Shown here in pieces: positions 15,244-23,617 of a stretch of DNA of 64,000 bases; within the stretch, counting starts at the first letter, position 1; each line of letters begins with the position of its first letter. The translations under genes were made by a program, and so were the position numbers. This stretch comes from JAPUDS01 sp964536265 (lineage in GTDB: Bacteria; Patescibacteriota; Saccharimonadia; Saccharimonadales; Saccharimonadaceae), in contig CAZHVV010000001.1 in assembly GCA_964536265.1 (NCBI GenBank), forward strand, positions 1 to 64,000. The letters run 5' to 3'. Under the pieces are notes generated by a model. That model was not told the origin of the DNA. It saw nothing but the letters and a program-made list of their open reading frames with translations, and did not search any database.

Positions 15244-16134
15244 CTACTTCATGTAGCCATTTTTAAAGTCGTTTCCTGACATGGCTCGACCGCTCGGCGC
15301 AATCAAATTTGTGATACAAAGAAAGGAATTATGAGCACAATGAATGACAAGCCGAGATGAGTCATCACTGTCAATCACTTTCGCCGCTGTAACTATAACA
15401 TCGTTACCACCTATGCTTAGGTGAGTTTTAGGGAAGTCGAGGTAGGCACGTACTTTTCGCTCAAGTTGCTCTGCGGTCTCCGTTGTAGGATCTAAAACGC
15501 CATCAGACTTCTGAATGAGTGATGTAACAGAAACATCAATAGTTGCTTGTGCTTTTGCACGTAACGACCCAGATAGGATATCAGGTAAGAGCGTGACTAG
15601 GTGTTGTGCACCTAGTTCAGCAAGCCTTGCGCTGAGTTCGGGCTTTGTCTCGTTGCGAGTGAGTGCGACAGGGAATTGTGCATAGACAGGACCTGTGTCC
15701 ATGCCAGCATCGAGCTTCATGATGCTGATTGCGGTCGATGTGTCGCCTGCAACGATAGTCGCTTCTATAGGACTGGCTCCGCGGTAGCGTGGAAGCGCCG
15801 AAGGGTGAATATTGACGATGCCGAGTGGTCCGAACAAATCAATTGTTCGCTGAGGAATAATTTTGCCGTAGGAAACTAAAATACCGAGTGTTGGTTGAAG
15901 AGTAGAGAGTTCATCATCAATATCGTGTAATTTAGTGGGTTGTAACACCGGTATACTACGGTCGAGAGCAAGTTGTTTGATAGGGTGGATGAACAACTTT
16001 TTCCCCCGTCCACGGCGGCTGTCTGGCTTTGTCACCACTGCAACGACGTTATAATTGGCGCCAATAAGCGCTTCAAGTGTCGGCAGACTAAACGTCTCAG
16101 TCCCGAAAAATACCAGCCGCGGTGACGGTGTCAT
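15244..16134 (-). CDS. fmt: Methionyl-tRNA formyltransferase
   Basis: A 296-residue enzyme that formylates Met-tRNAi with 10-formyl-THF. The N-terminal domain begins RLVFFGTETFSLPTLEALI; the formyltransferase signature NIHPSALPRYRGASPIEATI (with catalytic Asn-x-His and a downstream Asp in MDTGP) is intact, and a C-terminal tRNA-binding OB domain follows. Start ATG 16134 has GGAG upstream and overlaps the end of def by 38 bp, so def-fmt are translationally coupled. A longer N-terminal reading inside def is rejected. Confidence 0.95.
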   Translation of the reverse strand: MTPSPRLVFFGTETFSLPTLEALIGANYNVVAVVTKPDSRRGRGKKLFIHPIKQLALDRSIPVLQPTKLHDIDDELSTLQPTLGILVSYGKIIPQRTIDLFGPLGIVNIHPSALPRYRGASPIEATIVAGDTSTAISIMKLDAGMDTGPVYAQFPVALTRNETKPELSARLAELGAQHLVTLLPDILSGSLRAKAQATIDVSVTSLIQKSDGVLDPTTETAEQLERKVRAYLDFPKTHLSIGGNDVIVTAAKVIDSDDSSRLVIHCAHNSFLCITNLIAPSGRAMSGNDFKNGYMK

Positions 16135-16672
16135 AGCTGACAGGCTCCAATTTCCCTTGATCGGTGAGCGTGAAGAAAGCGTCGCGCTCGTCTTTAATAT
16201 GGTCGACAAAACACATGCCATTTGTATGGTCAATCTCGTGTTGCAATATGCGTGCTAAGAAGCCTTCGGCTTTAATACGCACTTCGTGTCCTTCTTCGTC
16301 TATGGCTTTAATGCGAACTTTGTCCGGACGTGGGACGGCACCGTAAAGGTCTTTGACGCTCAGGCAACCTTCGTGGTCGGTGATAATTTCACCCTCTGTT
16401 TTGATAACCTCAGGGTTGATAAGAACAACGAATTCACGGTTCTCTTTATCTTCAAAGTCAGCACGAACGATAACAGCGCGTTCCAGTCGGTCAATCTGAA
16501 CAGCAGCAAGCGCAACGGCGATTTCATGAGGTCGTGAGTCTTCCCAATCGAGTGCGGCGTCGCGCATATCTTTAAAAAGCTGCTTTGTCTCGTCAGTAAT
16601 GATGTGGATTTTAGCTGAGCGCTTACGCAAGCTTGGATTCGGTAGGATGATGATGGAATTTCTGTCACTCAT
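16097..16672 (-). CDS. def: Peptide deformylase
   Basis: A 191-residue metalloenzyme that removes formyl groups from nascent proteins. Motif 2 EGCLS supplies the Cys ligand and motif 3 HEIDH the two His ligands and catalytic Glu. Motif 1 is altered: VALAAVQ in place of the usual GLAAPQ. TATACT ends 8 nt before ATG 16672 and no Shine-Dalgarno is present, so the message is probably leaderless. It is the promoter-proximal gene of def-fmt. Confidence 0.95.
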   Translation of the reverse strand: MSDRNSIIILPNPSLRKRSAKIHIITDETKQLFKDMRDAALDWEDSRPHEIAVALAAVQIDRLERAVIVRADFEDKENREFVVLINPEVIKTEGEIITDHEGCLSVKDLYGAVPRPDKVRIKAIDEEGHEVRIKAEGFLARILQHEIDHTNGMCFVDHIKDERDAFFTLTDQGKLEPVSYDTVTAAGIFRD

Positions 16673-16720
16673 TTAAAAACAGTATAACAGATTGAAAGCG
16701 TAAAATCTTCTACCCAGTTC

Positions 16721-18664
16721 CTAGAGCAAGCTGAGCGGGTCAAGTTCGCTTTGCCATCCTTGTGGAGGGACGAGTTTGAGAGCGTCGATAAGTTCTTGGC
16801 GTGATGAACTTTTCAACAGGATTTGCCAGCGGTATGTGTCACGAATGCGTTCATAGAAAGCAGGAGCGGGACCAATAATTTCAATTGTTGCTGGCAGCTC
16901 AGCACGCAGACGTGAAACGAGGGCTCGTGAGGCACGGATTGCTCCTGCTTCTGTTTTATATATTGCCGTTAAGCGAGCAAGATGTGCGAATGGCGGGAAG
17001 TGGGCACGTTTGCGCTCTGCAAGACACCATTCGTAAAAACCTGCGTAGTCTTTGTGGATACCAAACATCACACTCGGGTGTTCAGGTTGATAGCTCTGAA
17101 TAACAACACTGCTTGATTGTTCAGCACGCCCAACGCGCCCGGTAACCTGTGCAAGTAACTGAAACACCCGTTCGCTAGACATATAGTCCGGTAGGGCAAG
17201 GCCGCTGTCGGCTTGGACGACCCCAACAAAGCGTAAGTTTGGCAGGTCAAGGCCTTTGGCGATAACTTGGGTACCGATGATGATATCGACATCACCATCG
17301 TAGAGTGCTTGGTAGTGTACATCGACACCTTCTTTATTGTCGCCGTCAAAGCGAGTAATACGCGCTTCAGGGAAGAGTCGTTCAAGCTCCTCGGCGATGC
17401 GTTTCGTGCCGATGCCCTTATGAATAATGTCGGCGTGATGGCATGCAGGGCAGCTCGTCGGGATTGATTCGGTGTGGTTGCATAGGTGGCAGCGGAGTCG
17501 ATACTCGTCTGCGTGGAGTGTTAGGGGCGTAAAGCAACGCGGACAGGCAGCGCTCCATCCACATTGTTCACAGAGAGTCATGGCAGCACTGCCGCGACGG
17601 TTGTGAAATATGAGTACCTGGTGTTTTGCGGTGAGTGTCGAAGTGATTCCCTCAATCATTTTCATGGAGAGGAACTGGCTGCGGGTGAAGTTGTTGCGTT
17701 TGGTCATGTCAACTAACTGTACGTCGGGCAGAGCGGCATCAGAACGCGCTGGTTTCGTGAGCTCGACTATTGTGCCACCAGTTTTTTCTGCCAGGTAATA
17801 GTCGGCGACACTTGGGGTAGCACTGCCGAGGACGAGGCGCGCATCCGCAAAACGACTCAACACGCTGGCAGCTCGAAGCGCGGAGTAACGAGGGTTTTTT
17901 TCTTGCTTGAAGGCAGGTTCATGACATTCGTCGATGACGATAAGGCCAAGGTTGGCAACAGGCATGAATAGCGCCGAGCGTGGACCAATTATCACCTGCG
18001 GTTCGGTGGCAGAGAGTACCGCCAGCCACAGTGTGTGTCGGGCAGCTTCGGTCATTGTGGAGTGGGTGACATGAACGTTTGGAAAATGTGGTACGAATTG
18101 CGCCACAAGTTGAGGTGTCAGTGCGATTTCGGGAACTAATATGATGACGGAACGATTGTTTTCGATAGTTTTCTTGGCGAGTTCTATATAAACGGCTGTT
18201 TTGCCGGAACCAGTGACACCGTGTAAAAGACTTGTGCCGGTTGGGTGGGTGAGAATAACGTCAACGGCATGACGTTGCTCATCAGTGAGGGTGATTGTTT
18301 CTTGCTTTCGTGTTGGGATGGTCACTGTAGATGTGCTGGCGCGACGTGACTTTGTGAGACCGGTCGGCAACATGGTGCGCCAAACTGTCGCTGGGTGTGA
18401 GACATAGTACTCGCTCAACCAGCTATGAAGCTGTAGAAGAGGTTTCGGTAAGGGTTGCGTCACAACAACCTGAATAACATCTTTCGTATCGAAGTCGGGT
18501 CGCTCTGTAAGCTGTATAACAACAGCGAGAACAGTCTTTTTGCCGAGCGGAACACTAACGACCTGTCCGGCCAAAAGAGGAGTAGCCGAGGCATATGTCA
18601 GCATGGACTCGTGCGTGTGCATAATCACTAGTGGTGAAACAAGATAGAAATGTTTGGCTCCCAT
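16721..18664 (-). CDS. priA: Primosomal replication protein PriA (helicase)
   Basis: A 647-residue superfamily 2 helicase for replication restart. After the DNA-binding N-terminus: Walker A GVTGSGKTAVYIE, Walker B DECHEP (DEAH-type box), eight Cys of the zinc-binding region (CEQCGWSAACPRC, CHLC, CPAC), and the C-terminal motifs IIGTQVIAKGLD and VTGRVGR. Start ATG 18664 lies 7 nt after a perfect TATAAT, so it is probably leaderless; an upstream in-frame ATG lies before that promoter and is rejected. Confidence 0.95.
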   Translation of the reverse strand: MGAKHFYLVSPLVIMHTHESMLTYASATPLLAGQVVSVPLGKKTVLAVVIQLTERPDFDTKDVIQVVVTQPLPKPLLQLHSWLSEYYVSHPATVWRTMLPTGLTKSRRASTSTVTIPTRKQETITLTDEQRHAVDVILTHPTGTSLLHGVTGSGKTAVYIELAKKTIENNRSVIILVPEIALTPQLVAQFVPHFPNVHVTHSTMTEAARHTLWLAVLSATEPQVIIGPRSALFMPVANLGLIVIDECHEPAFKQEKNPRYSALRAASVLSRFADARLVLGSATPSVADYYLAEKTGGTIVELTKPARSDAALPDVQLVDMTKRNNFTRSQFLSMKMIEGITSTLTAKHQVLIFHNRRGSAAMTLCEQCGWSAACPRCFTPLTLHADEYRLRCHLCNHTESIPTSCPACHHADIIHKGIGTKRIAEELERLFPEARITRFDGDNKEGVDVHYQALYDGDVDIIIGTQVIAKGLDLPNLRFVGVVQADSGLALPDYMSSERVFQLLAQVTGRVGRAEQSSSVVIQSYQPEHPSVMFGIHKDYAGFYEWCLAERKRAHFPPFAHLARLTAIYKTEAGAIRASRALVSRLRAELPATIEIIGPAPAFYERIRDTYRWQILLKSSSRQELIDALKLVPPQGWQSELDPLSLL

Positions 18665-18671
18665 TACTCTT

Positions 18672-18708
18672 ATTATACGTCGAAGTGTGAGCGGAAAAAT
18701 GGTAAAAT
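18672..18708. promoter_or_regulatory. Divergent leaderless promoters priA / phosphoribosyltransferase
   Basis: TATAAT on the minus strand (18677-18672) and TAAAAT on the plus strand (18703-18708). Each ends 7 nt before the start codon of its gene. Confidence 0.7.
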
Positions 18709-18715
18709 AAAGCAT

Positions 18716-19369
18716 ATGTATTTTGAGTCTCGCGCAGAAGCTGGAGTTAAATTAGCCACGCAATTGAGTGCGTATAGGTATGAAAACACTGTTGTTGTTG
18801 CGCTAACAGATGGAGCGGTGCAGGTTGGTTTGCAAATTGCCGCTGAACTGCATGCAACATTGACGATGATGTTGTCGGCGCAAATTGAAATACCAGGAGA
18901 GAATGAAATCATGGGTGTGCTCACGCAATCTGGGAAGTTTGTATATGATGGCAAGTTCTCAACTGGTGAGATAGAGGACTATTACAGTGAATTTCATGGG
19001 TATTTTGAAGATCAAAAGCGTGAGCAGATGAGTCGAATGAATGAACTTCTTGGGTCAGGTGGAATCGTGAATGATGAGATTCTACTTGAACAACATGTGA
19101 TTCTCGTATCGGATGGTTTGTCGAATGGCGCCAGTCTGGACGCTGCAGCAGCGTACTTAAAGCCATTGAGAGTCAAACGATTGATTATTGTTGCACCGAT
19201 AGCATCAGTAGCGGCAGTCGATAAAGCCCATCTTCTTGGCGATGAACTTCACATCTTGAGTGTGATAGATAACTATCTCGATACGAACCATTACTACGAA
19301 GTAAATGATGTGCCGAGTCATGAACAAACAGTACAAGTACTCAATGATTTTGTGCTGCATTGGCGCTAA
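18716..19369 (+). CDS. Phosphoribosyltransferase-like protein with altered PRPP loop
   Basis: A 217-residue protein with the fold pattern of COG1926-type phosphoribosyltransferases: VVVALTDGAVQVGLQIAAEL near the N-terminus and HVILVSDGLSNGASLDAAAA at about 127-147. The latter corresponds to the PRPP loop (usually DDGxATGxT) but reads SDGLSNGAS, lacking the first acidic residue and the ATG core, so catalysis is doubtful and a regulatory or salvage role is open. Start ATG 18716 follows TAAAAT by 7 nt. Confidence 0.72.
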   Translation: MYFESRAEAGVKLATQLSAYRYENTVVVALTDGAVQVGLQIAAELHATLTMMLSAQIEIPGENEIMGVLTQSGKFVYDGKFSTGEIEDYYSEFHGYFEDQKREQMSRMNELLGSGGIVNDEILLEQHVILVSDGLSNGASLDAAAAYLKPLRVKRLIIVAPIASVAAVDKAHLLGDELHILSVIDNYLDTNHYYEVNDVPSHEQTVQVLNDFVLHWR

Positions 19370-19386
19370 AATCGACGAAATGGCCC

Positions 19387-19415
19387 TTGCATTTGTACGA
19401 GCCAGAATGTAGAAT
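19387..19415 (+). promoter_or_regulatory. Promoter of the wHTH-recJ operon
   Basis: TTGCAT (19387-19392), 17-nt spacer ending in TG, TAGAAT (19410-19415). Confidence 0.65.
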
Positions 19416-19460
19416 AATTAGCAACGACCAATACAAACGTAAGAGGTGTAAGGGATAAAT

Positions 19461-19763
19461 ATGTTAGATGTTTTTATCACGTCAAGAGTTCGCAGAAAGA
19501 TCATTGTGGTCTATGCGAAATATCCCGATTTTCGCACACACGTTCGTGGTCTCGCTAAACTCATCAAGGAAGATCCAGGCAATATTCAACGCGAGTTGAA
19601 GCGACTCGAGAAGGTGGGCTTTTTGACGAGTGAGAAACAGGGAAACACGAAGATTTACTCGACGAACAAGCACTTTGTTATTTTCAAAGAACTCCAGAGT
19701 ATTGTGATTAAGTCACAACAAGCGCAAGCCGGTCGCAAGCGCACAAACCCCAACGATGCATGA
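19461..19763 (+). CDS. Winged-helix transcriptional regulator
   Basis: A 100-residue protein with an ArsR-like winged helix: SRVRRKIIVVYAKYP, recognition helix region DPGNIQRELKRLEKVGFL, wing SEKQGNTKIYSTN. Such small wHTH proteins act as dimers on DNA; no metal-binding Cys pair is present. Its stop overlaps the recJ start (ATGA), so the two are translationally coupled. AGGTGTAAGGGA lies upstream of ATG. Confidence 0.8.
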   Translation: MLDVFITSRVRRKIIVVYAKYPDFRTHVRGLAKLIKEDPGNIQRELKRLEKVGFLTSEKQGNTKIYSTNKHFVIFKELQSIVIKSQQAQAGRKRTNPNDA

Positions 19764-21451
19764 GTCTTGTTGACGACATACTAAAAAGTCGAGGGTATAC
19801 CTCACGTGCTGCACGTGAGGCTTTTTTGTCACCAGATTACGAAGCTCAAAAGTATGATCCTTTCCTATTGCCGGATATGACAGCAGCGGTGGAGCGTGTA
19901 GTACAAGCGAAGGAGCGGCATGAGCGAGTCGTCATATACGGTGATTACGACATTGACGGTTTGACTGCGTCGACGATATTGTTTGAGAGTTTTGAGAAGT
20001 TTGGCATTAATGCCAGTGTATTTATACCAAATCGTTTTATTGAGGGTTACGGGCTGAGTGGCCCAGCGATGCGTCGCTTAGCAGAAGAGGGTGCACAACT
20101 GATTGTGACTGTCGACTGCGGAAGTCTGAGCCATAAAGAGATTGAAATATCGAACTCACTTGGCGTTGACGTGATAGTCACGGACCACCACTCAGTCGCT
20201 GAAACCATGCCGGCTGCTGTTGCAGTCATCAACCCGAAACGGCTGCTGCATGATTTTCCCGAACGATATAAGGGGTTTGAACTGCGCGAAGGCTCGGGCA
20301 AAGACCCGCTATATCCATTTGTCGATCTCGCTGGGGTGGGGGTGGCATTTAAGTTGGTGCAGGCATTGCAGACGAAACTCGATGGGCTGCCACTTGGACA
20401 TGAGAAATGGTTGCTCGACCTCGTTGCGCTCGGTACGGTGTGCGATGTCGTGCAACTTCGAGGTGAGAATCGCACTAATGTTTATTGGGGCTTGAAAGTG
20501 ATGCAAAAAACGCGGCGAGCAGGACTTAAGATGCTGATGGCGGTGTCGCGCATCGAACCAGAAAAGCTGAATGCTCGCTCGCTTGGCTTTGCACTCGGTC
20601 CCCGGCTGAATGCGGCCGGAAGACTGGAGACAGCACAGTTGGCGCTTGATTTACTGACAACGGATGACCGCAAACTGGCGCTAGAACTAGCGGAACGACT
20701 CGAAGCGATGAATATTGAACGACGAAAAGAGCAGGCAAGAATTGTCAAAGAAGCCTCAGAACAGGCGCTACTGTATGAACAAGACAGTGTGTTGGTTGTG
20801 AGCGAAGCAACCTGGAGCCATGGGATCATCGGCATTGTGGCGGCGAACTTACTTGAGAAATATCATAAGCCGACATTTGTTCTGCAAGAACTAGAGAATG
20901 GAGTGGCGAAGGGGTCGGCCCGTAGTTTTGGTGACTTTTCAGCAGTCGAAGGAATTCGCGCGACAGACACGTTGCTGCTCAAAGGTGGTGGACATAAGTT
21001 GGCGGCTGGCGTTACTCTGCAAACTGAGAGGATTGGCGAATGGCGCCAAGCAATTAATACATTCTACGGTTCGCTCAAGCTTGAAGACCAAGAGAGATAT
21101 CTACTTCCTAAAGCGGATACGACAATCGAAAACTTCTTATCACTTGATGAAGCTCTGGTGAGCGAACTTGCTCAACTTGAACCATATGGCAACGGCAACG
21201 CTGAGCCGATATTCTGTGTGCAAAATGTTCGCGTGGTTGAGAGACGAACACTGGGGGTAGATGGTCAACATGTTAAATATACATTTGCTGATGGTGCGGG
21301 TAAAACATTTCAATGTATTGCCTTCAATGCAACCGATAAATTCGTGGCAGAAATTGGCGAGATGGTCAATGCGTGGCTTGAGATTAGCGTGAATGAATGG
21401 CAAGGGAGACGAAGCGTTGAGGGGAAGCTGTTGCGACTTGAAACTGTCTAG
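19760..21451 (+). CDS. recJ: Single-stranded-DNA exonuclease RecJ
   Basis: A 563-residue DHH-family 5'-3' exonuclease of recombination and mismatch repair. Motifs in order: VIYGDYDIDGLTA (about 57-69), VTVDCGS, TDHHS (about 140), the DHHA1 domain with GGGHKLAAG (about 408), and a C-terminal OB-like domain. Coupled to the upstream regulator by ATGA overlap. Confidence 0.95.
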   Translation: MSLVDDILKSRGYTSRAAREAFLSPDYEAQKYDPFLLPDMTAAVERVVQAKERHERVVIYGDYDIDGLTASTILFESFEKFGINASVFIPNRFIEGYGLSGPAMRRLAEEGAQLIVTVDCGSLSHKEIEISNSLGVDVIVTDHHSVAETMPAAVAVINPKRLLHDFPERYKGFELREGSGKDPLYPFVDLAGVGVAFKLVQALQTKLDGLPLGHEKWLLDLVALGTVCDVVQLRGENRTNVYWGLKVMQKTRRAGLKMLMAVSRIEPEKLNARSLGFALGPRLNAAGRLETAQLALDLLTTDDRKLALELAERLEAMNIERRKEQARIVKEASEQALLYEQDSVLVVSEATWSHGIIGIVAANLLEKYHKPTFVLQELENGVAKGSARSFGDFSAVEGIRATDTLLLKGGGHKLAAGVTLQTERIGEWRQAINTFYGSLKLEDQERYLLPKADTTIENFLSLDEALVSELAQLEPYGNGNAEPIFCVQNVRVVERRTLGVDGQHVKYTFADGAGKTFQCIAFNATDKFVAEIGEMVNAWLEISVNEWQGRRSVEGKLLRLETV

Positions 21452-21476
21452 TTGGAGTGATGTTGAGCATAAGAGG

Positions 21477-21505
21477 TTGTATCTCTGTAAAATTTTTGCT
21501 AGAAT
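21477..21505 (+). promoter_or_regulatory. Promoter of rpsU
   Basis: TTGTAT (21477-21482), 17-nt spacer ending TGC, TAGAAT (21500-21505). The hexamer ends 9 nt before the ATG, so the leader would be only about 2 nt. Confidence 0.7.
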
Positions 21506-21514
21506 ACTCGGAGT

Positions 21515-21730
21515 ATGATTCAAGTTACAAGAAAAGATGAGCGTGAGGCGAACGAGAACCTAATTCGTCGTTTTAATCGCAAAGTTATGCAGTCCGGTGT
21601 GTTAGCGACGGCCAAAATTGGTCAGCGTTTTACGAAACCAATCAGCAAGACTGAGCGGCGCAAGAAAGCGATTATTCGCAAAGAGCGTAAAAACGACAAA
21701 ATGCAAAAACTCCGCCTTGGCGTGAAGTAG
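21515..21730 (+). CDS. rpsU: 30S ribosomal protein S21
   Basis: A 71-residue, very basic protein matching bS21: IQVTRKDEREANENLIRRFN near the start and a KTERRKKAIIRKERK basic helix. It binds 16S rRNA near the anti-Shine-Dalgarno end. Followed after 5 nt by yqeY, a frequent pairing. The near-leaderless start may mean S21 is made independently of Shine-Dalgarno pairing (inference). Confidence 0.92.
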   Translation: MIQVTRKDEREANENLIRRFNRKVMQSGVLATAKIGQRFTKPISKTERRKKAIIRKERKNDKMQKLRLGVK

Positions 21731-21735
21731 GCATA

Positions 21736-22191
21736 ATGTCGACACTCAAAGACACCATCCAAGCAGACCTAAAGTCTGCTATGTTGGCTCGTGATGAATT
21801 GAGGACAATAACCCTTCAGGGATTGAAGGCGGTAATTTTGAATGAAGAAGTTGCGAAAAAAGTACGTGATATTGGGCTAGATGACGCGTCAATTGAACAA
21901 CTGATTGCCCGTGAAGTAAAAAAACGCGATGAAGCGGCCGAACTCTTTACTCGTGGTGGCAATCTAGTATCTGCTGACAAGGAACGAGCTGAAAAAGAAC
22001 TATTGAAGGCATATTTACCTACGCAAATGGGCGATGATGAATTGAAAACTTTGGTTCAACAGGTAATTGCTGAACTGAAGCCAGAAGGTATGAAAGATAT
22101 GGGGCGCGTAATTGGCGCCGTCAAAGCGAAAGCTGGTAATACTGCGGATGGCGCAATGATTGCACAGCTAGTGAAAAACACGCTACAATAA
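21736..22191 (+). CDS. yqeY: GatB/YqeY domain protein
   Basis: A 151-residue YqeY family protein, related to the tail domain of GatB amidotransferase. Typical features: LKDTIQADLKSAMLARDELR, EVKKRDEAAELFTRGG, KAYLPTQMGDDEL and the C-terminal MGRVIGAVKAK. Exact role unknown; linked to tRNA metabolism by homology. Operon with rpsU. Confidence 0.92.
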   Translation: MSTLKDTIQADLKSAMLARDELRTITLQGLKAVILNEEVAKKVRDIGLDDASIEQLIAREVKKRDEAAELFTRGGNLVSADKERAEKELLKAYLPTQMGDDELKTLVQQVIAELKPEGMKDMGRVIGAVKAKAGNTADGAMIAQLVKNTLQ

Positions 22192-22222
22192 CCGTAGTAA
22201 TTAACAAAAAGAAAGTACAGAC

Positions 22223-22774
22223 ATGATTGTTTTCTTTGGGCCAGCGGGAGCAGGTAAAAGTGTACAGGGTCAGATTTTGGCGGCACGACACGGGTGGCGT
22301 TGGTTAAGCGCAGGGCAACTACTGCGTGATACGCATGATGCGGAATTGATTAAGGAAATGCAAAGTGGAGATCTTATTCCACAACAAGTTGTCAACGAAG
22401 TGATGAAACGTGCGCTAGAAAGTGCTCAAAATATCGATAGCGTTATACTTGATGGCTACCCTCGTGAGTTAGGGCAGGCAAAATGGTTAGTCGAGAGTCA
22501 GTCACATCATGGACGCGACATAAAGTTGGCTATTGTACTTGAGGTACCGCGTGCTGAGATACTGAGCCGTCTAAAAGTCCGAGGTCGTGTTGATGATACA
22601 CCTGAGGCAATTGATAAACGCTTGTCTATTTATCGAAGTGAAATTTACCCAATACTTGATTTTCTGAACGATACTAATGTACCAATTGTGCATATTGGCG
22701 GCGTTGGAACTGTTGGTGAAGTTCACGATAAAATTGAAGCCGAGCTTCTTGATCGCGGGATTGTGAAAGCATAA
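22223..22774 (+). CDS. adk: Adenylate kinase-like nucleoside monophosphate kinase
   Basis: A 183-residue P-loop kinase: FFGPAGAGKSVQGQ (GKS where canonical Adk has GKGT), NMP-binding segment, LDGYPRELGQ, and a very short LID (RGRVDDTPEAI). It keeps the R-rich LID anchor but no zinc-finger LID. Most likely interconverts AMP/ADP/ATP. Neighbour map fits the usual adk-map order. Divergence leaves room for another NMP substrate. Confidence 0.85.
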   Translation: MIVFFGPAGAGKSVQGQILAARHGWRWLSAGQLLRDTHDAELIKEMQSGDLIPQQVVNEVMKRALESAQNIDSVILDGYPRELGQAKWLVESQSHHGRDIKLAIVLEVPRAEILSRLKVRGRVDDTPEAIDKRLSIYRSEIYPILDFLNDTNVPIVHIGGVGTVGEVHDKIEAELLDRGIVKA

Positions 22775-22802
22775 TGAGCGGGATAGTCTGTGAGGTCACC
22801 AA

Positions 22803-23567
22803 GTGAAGCTTATAACTGGAGAGAAAACACCTGCACAGCTTGATGCGATGCGAGAGGGTGGGAAGTTATTGGCAACGATTTTTGATGGAATTCGACGAGA
22901 GGTTGTGGCAGGTAAAACTGAACTCGAGATTGATGCTTGGGTTGAGAAAGAAATTCAACGGCTTGGTGCAATAGCAACGTACAAGACTCAAGAAGTGCAG
23001 TTTCCGAATGCAATTTGTATCTCAACGAATGACGACGTGGTACACGGAGTGCCAGCATCGTACATACTTCAAAAGGGAGATATCGTAAGTTTTGACCTAG
23101 TCATTACCTATAAAGAGATGAAAACTGATGCTGCCTTCACGATGATTGTTGGCGGTTCAGACAATAAAGACCTTCAAAGACTCCTGTCGTATACGGAGCG
23201 ATCATTATACGCGGGTATAGATGCTATTCATGGTACGGTTCGGACTGGTGATATAGGACATGCTGTCGAAAAGGTACTGAATGAAGGGCGCCTTGGAATC
23301 GTACGTGATCTTGTTGGTCATGGTGTTGGTTTGAAGATGCATATGCAGCCTGATATACCAAATTATGGAGACGCTGGGACAGGTGTGCTGTTACATCCAG
23401 GAGATACGATTGCAATTGAGCCAATGGCAACGCTCGGGGGAGAGCGTGTTGTTGTTGATGGGGCAGACGGTTGGACAATCCAAACTGATGACGGAAGCAT
23501 GGCAGCTCACTTTGAACACACTGTTCTTATCACTGAAAATGGCGCGGAAATCTTAACGGCTCACTAA
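22803..23567 (+). CDS. map: Type I methionine aminopeptidase
   Basis: A 254-residue dinuclear metal peptidase that removes the initiator Met. Ligands appear in order: Asp in GDIVSFD, Asp in KTDAAFT, His in GHGVG, Glu in IEPMATLG, Glu in FEHTVLIT. VVHGVP holds the catalytic His. GTG start at 22803, with GAGGT 8-12 nt upstream. Functions after def and fmt, also in this window. Confidence 0.94.
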   Translation: MKLITGEKTPAQLDAMREGGKLLATIFDGIRREVVAGKTELEIDAWVEKEIQRLGAIATYKTQEVQFPNAICISTNDDVVHGVPASYILQKGDIVSFDLVITYKEMKTDAAFTMIVGGSDNKDLQRLLSYTERSLYAGIDAIHGTVRTGDIGHAVEKVLNEGRLGIVRDLVGHGVGLKMHMQPDIPNYGDAGTGVLLHPGDTIAIEPMATLGGERVVVDGADGWTIQTDDGSMAAHFEHTVLITENGAEILTAH

Positions 23568-23580
23568 ACGCTAGCACGAT

Positions 23581-23610
23581 TTGCCAGTTCGTATGTAAAA
23601 AAGTTATACT
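23581..23610 (+). promoter_or_regulatory. Promoter of ftsA
   Basis: TTGCCA (23581-23586), 18-nt spacer, TATACT (23605-23610); the start codon is 7 nt further, giving a leaderless ftsA message. Confidence 0.7.
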
Positions 23611-23617
23611 GCTTAGT

